64,000 bases of DNA from Phycisphaerae bacterium (GTDB lineage Bacteria > Chloroflexota > Anaerolineae > 4572-78 > J111). The stretch's first letter is position 1; each line of letters begins with the position of its first letter. A program made the position numbers and the translations under genes. Below are positions 8,847-17,627 of the stretch, piece after piece. The notes below the pieces were generated by a model that was not told the DNA's origin, made no database searches, and worked only from the letters and a program-made list of their open reading frames with translations. Location: assembly GCA_028285035.1 (NCBI GenBank), contig JANQQF010000078.1, positions 124,001-188,000 of the forward strand, read 5' to 3'.

Positions 8847-10310
8847 TTACTGCCACGTCAACCAATCAATCGTTAGCGTTGCCGCCAAATTCCAACTGGA
8901 GATGACAAACTTACCAAAGCGTCCCTGATCGGTTTTATAGCAGCCGATAATTGGGCGAGATTCATCGACACCCGTGATGGGTGCACCGTATGAAGCCCCA
9001 GAACAATCGGCCAAGGTAATATCATTAAAGCCTTTACCAACCAACACCCCAGCTGCGCCGTTGCGTGGGGAGAATGACAGTTCTTCGCCATCCCAAACAA
9101 AATCGATACCAGGATCACCATCGCTGACCACTGAACCATCTTCAAAATTGATGGCTTGCCCATTGGCCACCTGCAATTGACCACTACCAAGCGGAGTTGC
9201 CGGTGTCGGAGTAGCGCCACCGACCGTAATCGTGACCTCGGCGGTCACTTCGCCATTCTCGTTGCGGGTGACCAAGGTGTAGGTTGTGTCACTGCCAGGC
9301 GTAAATGACTTACTCCCCGGCGAGACAACCCCTTCCTCGGCATTACCATATCGCAAGTAAGCCTCGGTTGCATTTTCTAAATCCCAACTGAGGGTGACAG
9401 TTTCGCCAAACCCAATCTCATTTCGATCTGCTGAGAAACTGTTGATAACAGGCAGATTTGTCGGCCCAGGTTGGGGTGTAATCGGTTGGGTCGAGGCAGA
9501 GCTATCATCATCTGTGTTTTCCAAGGCAGGGGCTTCAACGATAGGCACATCCTCGGCATCGGCCGCTGAAGAGAACTCAGGGCCAGAGGCTACCCAACCG
9601 CGGCCACTCTCATCAGCCAAAAATTCGATGACCCACCAATTACCAAACTCATCCTGCCCAATGATTTCAGCGGTGGTTCCTTCAGCCAGTCGACCCAACA
9701 CTGGATAATCAGTGCTTGGCCCAGATCGAACATTCAAGGCAACATTAGCCGTCATCAAAGGAACGACTGCCTCCTCAGTAGGCGTAGCTGTTGGGGTAGG
9801 CTCAGGTGTTGGGGTGTCACTGGACGGGGTGGGGGGAATCAAGGCCGGTTCAGGCGTAGCCGTTGGGGGGACCGTCGTAGCGGTCGGTTCAACAACCTCC
9901 GTCGCTGTCGGTTCAGCCTCCGCCACCGCTTCCCCTTCTGCAGTAACGGCAAGCTGGACAAGGTCGCTGGTCAGGCCACCCACGTTAAAAGCAACAAGCT
10001 GGATTAGATAACTGCCTGGATCTTCGGGGGTCCAGCTATATGCACCGGAGAAAACATTAACGGGGGGGGATATCGTTTCAATATGGATGGGTTCACCATT
10101 GATTGTAATCTCTACCTGAACAATCCCAGCCACATCAGCCGCTTCATATTCGATACTGGCAGCTTCCCCCACCTCAACCGCACTCCCCGCTACCAAGGTG
10201 GTGGAGGTGAATTTGACGGTCGGCTTTGTTGGTTCGGCTGGACTGCTGCCACAAGCAGCGAGGCCCAGCAACAACATTATTGTAATAATCCAAACTAGGG
10301 TTGATCTCAT
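8847..10310 (-). CDS. Lipoprotein with Ig-like and bacterial SH3 domains
   Basis: Starting at ATG 10310, the protein opens with a lipoprotein signal (MRSTLVWIITIMLLLGLAAC) whose lipobox is LAAC. The frame is open further upstream, but that would overlap the glycosyltransferase gene and spoil the signal peptide. In order it has an Ig-like domain (about residues 30-130), a Thr-Pro rich linker (about 135-190), an SH3 type 3 domain starting LNVRSGPSTDYPVLG (about 200-260), a second Ig-like domain (about 300-380) and a C-terminal domain I do not recognise. SH3 domains of this type often bind peptidoglycan, so an envelope role is likely (inference). Confidence 0.85.
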   Translation of the reverse strand: MRSTLVWIITIMLLLGLAACGSSPAEPTKPTVKFTSTTLVAGSAVEVGEAASIEYEAADVAGIVQVEITINGEPIHIETISPPVNVFSGAYSWTPEDPGSYLIQLVAFNVGGLTSDLVQLAVTAEGEAVAEAEPTATEVVEPTATTVPPTATPEPALIPPTPSSDTPTPEPTPTATPTEEAVVPLMTANVALNVRSGPSTDYPVLGRLAEGTTAEIIGQDEFGNWWVIEFLADESGRGWVASGPEFSSAADAEDVPIVEAPALENTDDDSSASTQPITPQPGPTNLPVINSFSADRNEIGFGETVTLSWDLENATEAYLRYGNAEEGVVSPGSKSFTPGSDTTYTLVTRNENGEVTAEVTITVGGATPTPATPLGSGQLQVANGQAINFEDGSVVSDGDPGIDFVWDGEELSFSPRNGAAGVLVGKGFNDITLADCSGASYGAPITGVDESRPIIGCYKTDQGRFGKFVISSWNLAATLTIDWLTWQ

Positions 10311-10344
10311 TTTACGGGTCCGTTTTTGATAAAATCTGTTACTG

Positions 10345-11115
10345 TCAATTTGTCTGTTTTTTATCATAAACACCACGGCGATCGTTTTGACGAACCACAA
10401 CGATATCCTGAATCATCCGAAGGGTATCTCGCACTGGATGCACCTTACTTTCCGTCTGATGATACCAATGGATGGGGATTTCGATGATGTGATAGCCTCG
10501 TTTTTGAGCCACATACAAAACTTCAACATCAAACCCAAAGCCATCAATCGTTTGGCTGGAAAAAAGATCTTTGGTAACAGATTGATGAAAACATTTAAAC
10601 CCACATTGAGTATCTTCAAAGCCAGGAACAGCCGTCAATTTAACCAACAAATTAAAAACACGACCCATCAAATGACGATAGCCTGGTTCGTTATACCGTA
10701 CCGCACCCTTGATCTCACGGGAACCAATCGCAATTTGAAACCCGTTTTGCTGAGGCGGCAAAAATTTTGGTAACTCAGAAATTGGCATAGCCAAATCAGC
10801 ATCACACAGAAAGGCATACTCGCCCCGTGCCTGTAGCATACCCGTTTTGATCGCATGGCCTTTACCACCATGTTCGGCTCGAATAAGCCGGATGCAGTCG
10901 TGTTTAGCTGCAAATGACTCAACCACTTCGGCCGTTCGATCTTTACTCCCATCATCGACGACCAACACTTCCGTAATGTAGTCCTGTTTCTCAGCAAACT
11001 CTGCCACTTTAGGGAGGGTTTGCGGAAGTCGATTCTCTTCGTTATAAGCTGGAATAACTATTGTCAAAAATGGAGATTGATTTTGCCCGTTGATTGCTAT
11101 GTCTCCACATCTCAA
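10345..11115 (-). CDS. Family 2 glycosyltransferase, dolichyl-phosphate sugar synthase type
   Basis: The GT-A fold signatures are clear: TIVIPAYNEENRLP at the N-terminus, VVDDGSKDRT, HGGKGHAIKTG, and the metal-binding DADLAMP motif. Enzymes of this type move a sugar from a nucleotide donor to polyprenyl phosphate. No membrane helices follow the catalytic domain, so it looks like the short, soluble DPM1-like form. The product could feed the polyprenyl-sugar dependent GT-C proteins encoded divergently from 11301 (inference). The start is uncertain: the only upstream in-frame candidate is TTG at 11115, with a stop two codons before it and no clear ribosome site. Confidence 0.88.
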   Translation of the reverse strand: MRCGDIAINGQNQSPFLTIVIPAYNEENRLPQTLPKVAEFAEKQDYITEVLVVDDGSKDRTAEVVESFAAKHDCIRLIRAEHGGKGHAIKTGMLQARGEYAFLCDADLAMPISELPKFLPPQQNGFQIAIGSREIKGAVRYNEPGYRHLMGRVFNLLVKLTAVPGFEDTQCGFKCFHQSVTKDLFSSQTIDGFGFDVEVLYVAQKRGYHIIEIPIHWYHQTESKVHPVRDTLRMIQDIVVVRQNDRRGVYDKKQTN

Positions 11116-11137
11116 GAATTATGAGTGTCTATTTAGG

Positions 11138-11154
11138 TTGTTGCAGCGCAACAA
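11138..11154. repeat. Short inverted repeat in a divergent glycosyltransferase promoter region
   Basis: TTGTTGC (11138-11144) and GCAACAA (11148-11154) flank 3 nt. It lies between two divergent glycosyltransferase genes and could be an operator. No other evidence. Confidence 0.3.
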
Positions 11155-11244
11155 ACATGACGACGCATGATACACGTCGCCCTCAGATTTGGCAAAACTT
11201 TTACGTTTATCAACTCGCTCATATTTGCAATAATCCACTCCATT

Positions 11245-11274
11245 TTGGGCATCCGTTTCCGCTTTTGCTATAAT
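11245..11274 (+). promoter_or_regulatory. Sigma-70 type promoter for the 11301 glycosyltransferase gene
   Basis: TTGGGC (11245-11250), 18-nt spacer, perfect TATAAT (11269-11274). Transcription would begin near 11281, giving a leader of about 20 nt. Confidence 0.55.
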
Positions 11275-11300
11275 AGCTCGCTCAATAAAAAGGTGTATTT

Positions 11301-13589
11301 ATGCCGGATAAACAGCGACGTCGTCTATTGGCTCTGAGTTTGGGGCTATTTTTATTTTCAATTTATCTCTTAATTTATCGCGGTGGCTTCCACTCCGTCG
11401 ATGAAGTCTCCATGTTTGCGGTGACAGAAAGTATCGCCAAGTTTGGTCGCTTCAATACTGACCAAATTGCCTGGACCCAATGGACCACCAGTCAGGCGGA
11501 AGCTCAGGGCTTCTTCGGCCAAGACGGGCACGTCTACTCAAAAAAGGGGTTGGCCCTTTCCTTGGCTCAGGTACCCCTTTATTGGTTAGCCCTATATCTA
11601 CCAGGGCTGGGTATGTTACAAACTGTGTCGCTCCTCAATGCCGCGATCACGGCCTTAACTGCCCTGGTCTTATTTATGTTCGTGTGGCGGCTGGGTTACT
11701 CGACTATCACTGCCGTTATCTTGGCCTTATTGTATGGCTTGGCCACAATTTCGTTTGTCTACGCTAAGTATTTATTCAGCGAGCCATTAGCTGGCTTCTT
11801 ACTCCTGTTGGCCGCTTATATGTTATTCACCTATCGTCAAGAAGCAGGCATTCGGCATCTCGTTATTGCGGGTCTAGCGGCAGGATTTGCGGTGCTCACT
11901 CGGGCCAACAATCTGTTCCTACTTCCTGTGTTTGGGCTTTATGTGCTCTGGATTGAATATCAACATCATCCTAACGCCCGTCTTCAGGAACGGATAAAGC
12001 AAGGCTTCGGCCCTGTTATCAGCTTCATTATCGCCCTACTTATTCCGGGGGCCATGATCCTATTTTACAATGCCATTCGGGCCGGTGATGCCCTACAAAC
12101 AGGCTATGATCTAACGCTATTCTCATCCAATCCCTGGCTGGGTCTCTACAAATTACTCTTTAGTCCATTACGTGGTTTATTTATTTACTCGCCCATTTTG
12201 CTGTTGAGTCTACCCGGCTGGTTTCTTTTTCGGCGTAAATACGCTGCCGAAGCCTGGTTATTCTTCAGCCTGATCGCCATCACCTTAGGCCTATTTGCCT
12301 TCTGGTCCTCGGGCGAAGGGCTCTCCTGGGGCAGCCGTTTTCTCGTTCCCCTCATCCCCTTCTTCGTTATTCCCCTGGCCCCTCTAACAGAAAACCTACG
12401 CACTACACACTACACACTACACATCTTCTTTTTCATTCTGCTTTCTCTCTCCCTCATCATCCAACTCCTCGGCGTCACCATCAACCCCTGGATCTTTCTG
12501 GCCCAGCTCCAAGCCGACTTTGGTGGCGAGTTCTTTTTGGAAAACACCGATGCCCTGTACGACTTTCGCTACAGCCAAATCTTTGGGCAGATCCAGCACT
12601 GGTCGCTTGAAAATTCCGACCTGGCTTGGCTCCGCTGGGGATTTGACCCTATCGCGTTTGGCCTGAGTTTTGGACTAACTCTATTTACAGGGTGGCTCTT
12701 ATTACGAGCGTTTTCCAGCCGCCCAACCAACACTCTCAATCGATTACTTTACTCGGCCATCATTGTTACCCTGTTCATCACTTATGGTCTGTTAGTGCGC
12801 TACAATCAAATCGATTTACAATTTGGTCAGCCTGGTGATGCTTACACGCAGGCCCTCAATCAAGTCTCAACGCAAGCTGCCGCAGACGACCAAATTTTGA
12901 CCGTGGCCCAATATCATTATCACGTGCCAATGAATCGCTATAAGCAAACCAAACCGATTATAGGGTTTGCCCAACAAAGTTGGCCGCTGCCTGAAACGGC
13001 TTTACCATTATTGGAAACGGCCACGACCAGTTCTAACATTTGGCTCATCACCCACGGTTTTCCGCCTGCTGCACCCGACAATGCCGCAGAACGCTGGCTC
13101 ACTGAGAACAGCTATAAGGCCAGCGAAGAATGGCTTGATGATAGTGTTCGTCTGGTCCGCTTTGCTACAGCAGAGTCGCTCACCACCCGACCAATTGAGG
13201 CGACACTCGGTGACATGTTCAGGTTGAGGGAGGTTAATCTTGCCAAACAAACTGTAGCTGGAGGTAGCTTGCCCATTGGTTTAGTTTGGCAATTGCTAAC
13301 GACGTCTAAGACCAATTACAATATTTTCCTACAACTGATCAATGTTGAAGGGGCACTCATCGCCCAACACGACAATCCGCTCAACGGCGGTTATCAGCCA
13401 ACCTCGACCTGGGGTCTTGATGAGGCCTTCATCGCCCGCCACGCCCTGCCTATCCCAGCTGACCTACCCTCGGGTGATTATCGCCTCATCGCCGGGCTTT
13501 ATGACCCAGCCACTGGTATACGCCTCCCCGTCGACACAGGCGGCGATTTTGTTGAACTGGGCAACATCACGATAATTGCGCAGGAGTGA
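11301..13589 (+). CDS. Large membrane glycosyltransferase (GT-C / GT39-like) with beta-sandwich tail
   Basis: This 762-residue protein has about ten or more membrane helices in the first 560 residues. It has an acidic DE pair (D34-E35) in the first external loop, as in PMT/ArnT-type GT-C enzymes that use polyprenyl-phosphate sugars. Residues about 635-760 form a soluble domain (core LVWQLLTTSKTNYNIFLQL ... SGDYRLIAGLYDPATG). A related domain recurs in the neighbours at 13689 and 20166. A 21-bp heptamer repeat is translated at about residues 368-374 (THYTLH). The stop codon lies inside another heptamer repeat. The sugar and acceptor are unknown; surface glycan or protein glycosylation is likely from the family. 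Confidence 0.8.
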   Translation: MPDKQRRRLLALSLGLFLFSIYLLIYRGGFHSVDEVSMFAVTESIAKFGRFNTDQIAWTQWTTSQAEAQGFFGQDGHVYSKKGLALSLAQVPLYWLALYLPGLGMLQTVSLLNAAITALTALVLFMFVWRLGYSTITAVILALLYGLATISFVYAKYLFSEPLAGFLLLLAAYMLFTYRQEAGIRHLVIAGLAAGFAVLTRANNLFLLPVFGLYVLWIEYQHHPNARLQERIKQGFGPVISFIIALLIPGAMILFYNAIRAGDALQTGYDLTLFSSNPWLGLYKLLFSPLRGLFIYSPILLLSLPGWFLFRRKYAAEAWLFFSLIAITLGLFAFWSSGEGLSWGSRFLVPLIPFFVIPLAPLTENLRTTHYTLHIFFFILLSLSLIIQLLGVTINPWIFLAQLQADFGGEFFLENTDALYDFRYSQIFGQIQHWSLENSDLAWLRWGFDPIAFGLSFGLTLFTGWLLLRAFSSRPTNTLNRLLYSAIIVTLFITYGLLVRYNQIDLQFGQPGDAYTQALNQVSTQAAADDQILTVAQYHYHVPMNRYKQTKPIIGFAQQSWPLPETALPLLETATTSSNIWLITHGFPPAAPDNAAERWLTENSYKASEEWLDDSVRLVRFATAESLTTRPIEATLGDMFRLREVNLAKQTVAGGSLPIGLVWQLLTTSKTNYNIFLQLINVEGALIAQHDNPLNGGYQPTSTWGLDEAFIARHALPIPADLPSGDYRLIAGLYDPATGIRLPVDTGGDFVELGNITIIAQE
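12402..12422 (+). repeat. Heptanucleotide tandem repeat, 3 x ACTACAC, inside a CDS
   Basis: Three perfect 7-nt units lie in the coding region of the 11301 glycosyltransferase, in a loop before a membrane helix. The 21 bp add exactly seven codons. Confidence 0.85.
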
Positions 13590-13612
13590 TGAGTGGCTAG
13601 TGATTAGTGAGT
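13585..13612 (+). repeat. Degenerate heptamer repeat AGTGNNN x4 across a stop codon
   Basis: Units AGTGATG, AGTGGCT, AGTGATT and AGTGAGT. The first unit holds the TGA stop (13587-13589) of the upstream glycosyltransferase. Confidence 0.75.
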
Positions 13613-13674
13613 GATCGCTCCCAAATTGTTAGCAGGCTAGGTTAATTGTGATTGTCTTTCATCACAACACCCCA

Positions 13675-13695
13675 ATGACAAATAACAAATGACAA
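13675..13695 (+). repeat. Heptamer repeat ATRACAA x3 across a start codon
   Basis: Units ATGACAA, ATAACAA and ATGACAA. The third unit supplies the ATG (13689) used as the start of the next glycosyltransferase, so the start codon is part of the repeat. No good ribosome site precedes it. Confidence 0.75.
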
Positions 13696-16535
13696 ACAAC
13701 GTTCGAAAAATCGACAAAATAATCATTTTAGGACTGACCCTAATCGCCTTTTGGCTGCGTGTTTATCGGCTGGACCATCAAAGCTACTGGATTGATGAGG
13801 CGTGGAGTGTCTATTTTGGTAGCTTGGATATTGGTGTCCTGTGGAATCTCCTCCGCATCACAGAAATCAAGCCCCCTTTTTATCACCCCTCGACCGTTTA
13901 TTGGATTGACGTTTTTGGCACCAGCGAATTCGCATTGCGTTACTATTCAGTCATATTTGGCGTACTGGTCCCGCCCTTGATTTACCGCCTCGGCCAAGCC
14001 CTCGGCGACCGCAGGCTGGGAGTCATCGCCGCTCTGTTGATGACTATCGCCCCTTATCAGGTGTGGCACTCGCAAGATGCCCGATTTTACAGCATCCTTA
14101 CTGCCGCTGGGCTAATGAGTATGTGGGGGTTTGTGATGTTGTGGAAAGAGGGGGGCTGGCGGTGGTGGCTCGTTTACATCATCGGCACCGAGTGGGCCAT
14201 CTCCACCCACTATCACGGCGTGTTTATCATCGGCGTTCAGGGGTTATTTTTACTGCTGACTTGGCGTCGCCATTGGCGTGGCTATTTGTGGTGGGGTGCA
14301 ACTCTGATTTTGATGATCCTAATCCAGGTGCCCTGGTTATTGGTCGGCGGTGAGCTATTAGCCAATTACATCAATTGGCTCCCCCAGCCTGGCTTTTTTG
14401 AAACCTTCACCCGTAGCGTCAAAGCCTACAGCCTGAACGAACTCGTGCCCAATGAGCAAGCTTTATGGCTAGCCCTCCCATTTGTGGTGACGTATCTTAT
14501 CGGCCTTGTCTACGCCACACGTCGCCACTGGGCTGATTGGCACGGCTCAGAGATGCTCGCCTTTCTGCTCGCCTTCACCCTGGCCCCCAACACCGCCGCC
14601 TGGCTCTACGGTGTTTTTCGCACCCCCGCCTATCTCGAGCGCTACCTCATCACCGTCCAAATCGGCTACATTCTAGCCATCTCAATCGGCATCCTAGCCA
14701 TTGCCGATGGCCTGCCTCGTTTTATGGGTTGGCTACGTAGCTCTAAGGCTTCAGCCCCTCCCACAAGGAGGGGAGCCGTTTCCCCCCTTGCAGGGGGGAC
14801 TAAGGGGGGTAGAACTGCACAAGAGCTAGCGCGTTCCATTCCATCACTCACCCTCGCCAGCCTCGTCCTGCTCACCCTTATCGCCATCAACGGCTGGGTC
14901 CTATACCATCACTACACCGACCCGCTCTACGCCAAACCCGACTGGCGCGACATTGCCGACACCATCGCCGCCCATGCTCAACCGGGTGACGCCATTTTGC
15001 TCACTGGCGATGGCGGTGAAATCGCGTTCGATTTTTACTATGACGGCGATCTGCCCGTCCATTACGACTTTAATCTGCTCAAACCCACCGAACCCGATTA
15101 TAAAAAGGGTCGACCAGGGATTGACAACTATGAGCAAGTGATGACCGAGCTGGCCACACAATATCGCCGTATCTGGTTCAGCCCCTACGGCGTACCCGAT
15201 ATCGATCCTCAGCTTGAGCAATGGTTGGCTGATAACAGCTATCCAGCCTGGCAGGGGTGGATCGGACGTAAACGGCTGGCCTTGTATCACACCGAGCCTC
15301 CCGAGGAAAATTCTGATCCTTTAACAGCCACCTTTACGAATGGAGATAGCGAGGCCATTACTTTGCTTGAGGCCCAACATCCAAACAATCCCGTCACCGC
15401 CGGAGATGCCCTCCCCTTACACCTCATCTGGCAAACCGACCAAACACTGGCCGCAAATTATCAACTTTCCCTACGCCTCCTCAATGCCCGGGGGGATATC
15501 TTTACTCAAAGCGACTGGCCACCCTTGACCTTTGATCAGCCCACCACGGCTTGGCCTGCCCAACAGCCTATCAGCGACCCAAGGAGCTTGTGGCTTCCCG
15601 CTGATGTGCCGCCCGGTGATTACAACCTACAGTTGGTGTTATACGACTCGGCAACAGGCACCCCATTGGGGCAACCGACGTTACTGCCGAATGTAAAGAT
15701 AACTCCGGCCCAGACTGCTCCCCCCCTCGACTACGTTGCCCTCCCCAATCGAATGAGCCAGCCGTTGGGGCCAATTACACTGGTGGGCTATGCTGCCCCA
15801 GACGCGCTGCAACCAGGCCAAGAGATGTGGCTTTGGCTCTATTGGCAGTTGCAAGGCCAATTAGCGGTCGACGCCTCGCTCCAGTTGAGCTTACAAAGCG
15901 ATGACACCAGAATTGATCACGACCTACCGTTAAGTGATGGTGTTGGGGAATTTGATGGGTGGCAAGTTGGTCAAGTCCGCCGCATGGTCGCTCATCTTCC
16001 TACCAGCCCGCGGTTGCTCGGCAACGAAGCCAGCCTAAATATAGCCCTTACCAATGGACCAGCGGTCGCCGAGACCACACTCACAACAATCGCGCTCAAC
16101 AATCGCGCTCGCAACTTTGATCCCCCTTCTATTCAAACCCCGCTCCATATCACCTTCGGTGATCCCGGAAAAATCAGCTTACTGGGCTATGACCTTTCTA
16201 TGACCGAATTACAGCCTGGTGGACAACTCCCCCTCACCCTCTATTGGCAGGCCCAACAAGAGATGCAGACTGCCTACACGGTCTTTATTCAGCTACTCGA
16301 TCAAAATCAGCAGGTCGTCACTCAGATTGACGCCCAGCCTCAGGGTGGCTCTGCCCCAACCACCACGTGGTTACCAGAAGAAATTCTGACCGATGAATAC
16401 ACCCTAACCTTGCCAGCCGAGCTACCTCGTGGTCAGTATCAGTTAATTGTCGGCTGGTATGATGGGGTGACAGGGCAGCGACTGGTAGTCAATGGGGTCG
16501 ATTTTATGGGGTTGGGGACGATGAGTGTGGAATGA
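13689..16535 (+). CDS. Giant membrane glycosyltransferase (GT39/PMT-like) with repeated beta-sandwich domains
   Basis: The 948-residue protein starts with a membrane helix and a DE motif (SYWIDEAWS, D36-E37) that is typical of PMT/ArnT-like glycosyltransferases. The sequence HSQDARFYS near residue 125 also fits that family. About ten membrane helices end near residue 410. The C-terminal half (about 540-948) is soluble and holds two or three copies of a beta-sandwich domain with the pattern PLTLYWQ...PRGQYQLIVGWYD. Residues about 351-380 are translated from a palindromic repeat element. The protein probably moves a lipid-linked sugar to an external acceptor (family knowledge). It lies 99 bp after the related gene at 11301 and 3 bp before an AraC regulator. 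Confidence 0.82.
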   Translation: MTNNVRKIDKIIILGLTLIAFWLRVYRLDHQSYWIDEAWSVYFGSLDIGVLWNLLRITEIKPPFYHPSTVYWIDVFGTSEFALRYYSVIFGVLVPPLIYRLGQALGDRRLGVIAALLMTIAPYQVWHSQDARFYSILTAAGLMSMWGFVMLWKEGGWRWWLVYIIGTEWAISTHYHGVFIIGVQGLFLLLTWRRHWRGYLWWGATLILMILIQVPWLLVGGELLANYINWLPQPGFFETFTRSVKAYSLNELVPNEQALWLALPFVVTYLIGLVYATRRHWADWHGSEMLAFLLAFTLAPNTAAWLYGVFRTPAYLERYLITVQIGYILAISIGILAIADGLPRFMGWLRSSKASAPPTRRGAVSPLAGGTKGGRTAQELARSIPSLTLASLVLLTLIAINGWVLYHHYTDPLYAKPDWRDIADTIAAHAQPGDAILLTGDGGEIAFDFYYDGDLPVHYDFNLLKPTEPDYKKGRPGIDNYEQVMTELATQYRRIWFSPYGVPDIDPQLEQWLADNSYPAWQGWIGRKRLALYHTEPPEENSDPLTATFTNGDSEAITLLEAQHPNNPVTAGDALPLHLIWQTDQTLAANYQLSLRLLNARGDIFTQSDWPPLTFDQPTTAWPAQQPISDPRSLWLPADVPPGDYNLQLVLYDSATGTPLGQPTLLPNVKITPAQTAPPLDYVALPNRMSQPLGPITLVGYAAPDALQPGQEMWLWLYWQLQGQLAVDASLQLSLQSDDTRIDHDLPLSDGVGEFDGWQVGQVRRMVAHLPTSPRLLGNEASLNIALTNGPAVAETTLTTIALNNRARNFDPPSIQTPLHITFGDPGKISLLGYDLSMTELQPGGQLPLTLYWQAQQEMQTAYTVFIQLLDQNQQVVTQIDAQPQGGSAPTTTWLPEEILTDEYTLTLPAELPRGQYQLIVGWYDGVTGQRLVVNGVDFMGLGTMSVE
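14739..14827. repeat. Palindromic dispersed element (copy A) inside a CDS
   Basis: About 89 bp bounded by AGCTCT and AGAGCT. Inside are two GC-rich hairpins: CCCCTCC/GGAGGGG and CCCCCC-ttgca-GGGGGG. Its right arm matches copy B at 18185-18269 closely (CCCCCCTTGCAGGGG ... GGGGGGTAGA). It is translated in frame as a Pro/Gly/Arg-rich loop (SPLAGGTKGGR). No transposase is present, so it is MITE-like. Confidence 0.7.
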
Positions 16536-16538
16536 TCA

Positions 16539-17546
16539 ATGAAAACTGAGGCTACAATTTGCGCGGCAGCCGTAAAAAATGAATTCAACTTGTTGGTTCA
16601 GGTGGGAGTAAATCCAGCGGAGATTACCCAGATGACGGGAATCACTCCGCAAGAGTTGGTGGACCCCGATGCGCGCATTCCGATGGAGGTGTATCTCCGC
16701 TTGGAGGAAGCGGCTCCCAAGCTCACCAATAATCCGGCCATCGGGCTGAAGCTGGGGACGGAGATGACCTCAGAAGGCAGTCAAACGGGGATCTTAGGGT
16801 ACATTGCAGCGCACAGCCCAACCATTCGAGAAGGCTTCCAACAAGCCATCCGCTACTCCAACCTGTTGACCGATGCCAGCTATATGGCACTGCAAGAGAT
16901 GGACGGGCAAGCCGAGTTTATCTATATGCGGCCCGATCCCCAATATTTCACCATCCAGAGCATTGAGTTGGCCCTAAGTCGCACCGCAACCCTGTTACAG
17001 ATGTTCGGGGATGATAATTTCCGTTTAATCTCAGCCTATTTCCAATATTCGGCCCCATCATACATCTCAGACTACCAGCGAATTTTTGGGCACGAGCTTT
17101 GGTTTAATGAACCTGAAAATAAAATCGTTTTTCCAGCCAGCATCTTGGATCAGCTTAACTCTGGGGCACATTCCTATCTACGCGAAGTTCTCTTGACTCG
17201 GGCCGAGGAGCTGTTGGCTGGATTGAATGAGGCGACAGAACTTGAGCAACAGATTCGGAAAGCCATTGTGAATGCCTTACCATCTGGCCCCGTTTCAGTC
17301 GATAAAATTGCCAATCAATTTGGGATGAGCCGTCAAACCCTTTACCGTCATTTGAAAGAACAAAATACATCTTTTCAAACGCTGTTAGAGGACACTCGAA
17401 AAGGTTTAGCGGCAAATTATCTGCGTCACACAGAATATTCGCTCACCGAGATCAGCTTTTTATTGGGGTTTGCCGAGCTAAGCTCGTTTCACCGCGCCTT
17501 CAAACGTTGGTACGGTATGAATCCAAGGCAATATCGAGAAAAGTAG
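16539..17546 (+). CDS. AraC family transcriptional regulator
   Basis: The 335-residue protein has an N-terminal Arabinose_bd-type sensor domain (about residues 15-200) of the class found in OruR/ArgR-like activators. The C-terminal AraC DNA-binding domain has two helix-turn-helix units (VDKIANQFGMSRQTLYRHL and LTEISFLLGFAELSSFHRAF) and the family ending FKRWYGMNPRQYR. The ATG lies 3 nt after the upstream stop, so it is probably co-transcribed with the glycosyltransferase. No target operator is evident. It may control genes elsewhere or this surface-sugar cluster (inference). Confidence 0.92.
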   Translation: MKTEATICAAAVKNEFNLLVQVGVNPAEITQMTGITPQELVDPDARIPMEVYLRLEEAAPKLTNNPAIGLKLGTEMTSEGSQTGILGYIAAHSPTIREGFQQAIRYSNLLTDASYMALQEMDGQAEFIYMRPDPQYFTIQSIELALSRTATLLQMFGDDNFRLISAYFQYSAPSYISDYQRIFGHELWFNEPENKIVFPASILDQLNSGAHSYLREVLLTRAEELLAGLNEATELEQQIRKAIVNALPSGPVSVDKIANQFGMSRQTLYRHLKEQNTSFQTLLEDTRKGLAANYLRHTEYSLTEISFLLGFAELSSFHRAFKRWYGMNPRQYREK

Positions 17547-17627
17547 CGTTTCATTGTTGTCTACAATTTCCCCCTTTCCCAAAGATGCACTATCATCCAC
17601 CTCCGAAATTGACGGAGACAATGCTGC

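Noticed and set aside
8847..10400. The longer form of the SH3 lipoprotein starting at 10400
   Set aside because: It would place 30 residues before the signal peptide and overlap the glycosyltransferase gene; ATG 10310 gives a normal lipoprotein signal.
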